Assembly (NCBI GenBank): GCA_002699325.1
Contig: PABS01000123.1
Location: 5,790 to 11,547 of the forward strand
DNA: 5,758 nucleotides
From: Ponticaulis sp.
GTDB lineage: Bacteria; Pseudomonadota; Alphaproteobacteria; Caulobacterales; Hyphomonadaceae
Direction: 5' to 3'
Shown: piece by piece, positions 4,736 to 5,758 of the stretch
Layout: the number at the start of each line of letters is the position of its first letter
Numbering within the stretch: position 1 is the stretch's first letter
Made by a program: the position numbers and the translations under genes
The notes under the pieces: generated by a model
What the model was told of the DNA's origin: nothing
Database searches by the model: none
Seen by the model: the letters and a program-made list of their open reading frames with translations, nothing else

Positions 4736-5688
4736 TATGACTTATCTCCCCATGGATTAGGCTTGGCCTCAGGGTCGGCGATCTTCTGAGCTGAAGTTGC
4801 GAGCGTACGGATGCCCTCAATTGTGCCCATGAGAGACGAAAACTCAGCCGGAATGATCACAGTGCGCTGCTGGTCCGATGTTGCAAGCTTCTCAAAGGCT
4901 TCAACATAACGCTGACCGAGGAAATAGTTCACGGCATTCACATCACCGCGGGCAATCGCCTCAGAGACATAAGCTGTGGCCTTGCCTTCCGCCTCGCCCT
5001 CGCGTTCGCGCGCTTCAGCATCAAGGAATGCAGCTTCGCGACGACCCTGGGCCTGAAGTACGGCAGATTCCTTCTCGCCCTGCGCCCTCAAAATCTGGCT
5101 TTGCTTACGCCCCTCCGCTTCAAGGATCTCCGCCCGCTTCATGCGTTCCGCCTTCATCTGACGCGCCATGGCTTCGGTAATATCGGCAGGCGGTGTCAGG
5201 TCAGCAATCTCGATCCGCGTGACTTTGACGCCCCATGGATTGGTCGCGGCATCGATCACCGACAGAAGCCGCGCATTAATGTCATCCCGGTTGGAAAGGA
5301 CTTCATCAAGATCCATCGAGCCAACGACGGAGCGAATGTTCGTCATGGCGAGATTCGAAATCGCGCGATTAATGTCATTCACCTCATAGGAGGCCGCGAC
5401 CGCATCAATGACCTGCGTGAAGACGACGGCATCGCACGACACCATGGCGTTGTCCTTGGTGATGACCTCCTGTTGCGGCACATCGACCACGGTCTCCATC
5501 ATGTTCACCTTGCGGCCAATTCCATCCATAATGGGGATGATCACATGCATACCGGGTTCGAGTGTTTTTGTGTATTTGCCAAAACGCTCGACCGTCCAGT
5601 TATACCCTTGCGGGACGAATTTCACTGCACTCCTGACAGCGATCAATCCGACGACGATCGCGAGAAGAACAAATACAAGATTTTCCAT
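4735..5688 (-). CDS. qmcA: SPFH/band-7 membrane protein (QmcA, stomatin/paraslipin-like)
   Basis: This 317-residue flotillin-like scaffold is predicted to be anchored in the inner membrane by one N-terminal helix (residues 3-19). The SPFH domain follows (about 24-180) with the classic VPQGYNWTVERFGKYTKTLEPGMHVIIPIMDGI-type opening, split here as VPQG (25-28), ERFGKY (34-39) and LEPGMHVIIPIMD (43-55). It continues through VPQQEVITKDN and IEIADLTPPADI. A charged Ala/Glu/Lys-rich coiled coil with AEGRKQSQILRAQGEKES runs about 175-235, then a short C-terminal oligomerisation region. Length matches E. coli QmcA (about 305). AAGGGAG ends 5 bases before the ATG. It forms a two-gene operon with the NfeD-like gene through a 1-base TAATG overlap. 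Members modulate membrane proteases such as FtsH and lipid domains; the exact partner here is unknown. Confidence 0.95.
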   Translation of the reverse strand: MENLVFVLLAIVVGLIAVRSAVKFVPQGYNWTVERFGKYTKTLEPGMHVIIPIMDGIGRKVNMMETVVDVPQQEVITKDNAMVSCDAVVFTQVIDAVAASYEVNDINRAISNLAMTNIRSVVGSMDLDEVLSNRDDINARLLSVIDAATNPWGVKVTRIEIADLTPPADITEAMARQMKAERMKRAEILEAEGRKQSQILRAQGEKESAVLQAQGRREAAFLDAEAREREGEAEGKATAYVSEAIARGDVNAVNYFLGQRYVEAFEKLATSDQQRTVIIPAEFSSLMGTIEGIRTLATSAQKIADPEAKPNPWGDKS

Positions 5689-5720
5689 TTCGACTCCCTT
5701 GATTGAAAACCAACATGAAC

Positions 5721-5750
5721 TTTATGTAAGAAAGTTTTTCTGTTTTACAA
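5721..5750 (-). promoter_or_regulatory. Candidate promoter of the qmcA-nfeD operon
   Basis: On the minus strand TTGTAA (5750-5745) and CATAAA (5726-5721) lie 18 bases apart in an AT-rich stretch that contrasts with the surrounding coding DNA. Each box matches four of six consensus positions. The start would be near 5714, giving a leader of about 25 bases that contains AAGGGAG (5700-5694). Confidence 0.4.
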
Positions 5751-5758
5751 TAAATTAT

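Noticed and set aside
5101..5706. A 201-codon plus-strand reading frame opposite qmcA
   Set aside because: It mirrors the conserved SPFH gene; its His/Arg/Asp-rich composition is typical of an antisense shadow.

Overview
The window looks like chromosomal DNA from an alphaproteobacterium, perhaps a Hyphomonadaceae-like marine lineage. The reasons are moderate GC with compact gene spacing, TTG starts behind strong Shine-Dalgarno sites, a prokaryotic-type kynureninase, CspA-family genes, and a QmcA/NfeD pair. The placement is an inference from protein flavour only. No rRNA, tRNA, CRISPR, insertion sequence or phage gene is visible.

Left part (1-3061): a double-hotdog acyl-CoA thioesterase-like gene (+) converges on a gene (-) for a predicted lipoprotein alpha/beta hydrolase. 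Only about 18 bases separate their stops. The hydrolase is transcribed divergently from a kynureninase gene (+) across an 80-base gap. The hydrolase has an HGGxW oxyanion motif and a GHSAG nucleophile elbow, a combination typical of the kynurenine formamidase/BD-FAE esterase group. The pairing with kynureninase therefore suggests tryptophan/kynurenine catabolism, although a lipoprotein signal argues against a cytosolic formamidase role.

Middle part (3062-4202): three consecutive single cold-shock-domain genes on the + strand, separated by 129 and 175 bases. The first is a canonical CspA-type protein with intact RNP1 and RNP2. The second and third keep the fold-defining glycines and hydrophobic pattern but have lost most of the aromatic and His residues that bind nucleic acid. 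The third also has a net charge of about -7. Genes two and three each have a plausible sigma-70-type promoter of their own, and the third has a perfect TATAAT with a 17-base spacer and a leader of about 119 bases. This is the most unusual part of the window.

Right part (4247-5688): an SPFH/band-7 membrane protein (QmcA-like) and its NfeD-family partner on the - strand, translationally coupled through a TAATG overlap. An AT-rich region upstream holds a candidate promoter. The nfeD-like stop and the third cold-shock gene converge across 44 bases (4203-4246), where no clear terminator is seen.

Gaps: 3062-3256 (195 bases) is the leader/promoter region of the first cold-shock gene. No other non-coding stretch exceeds 180 bases.
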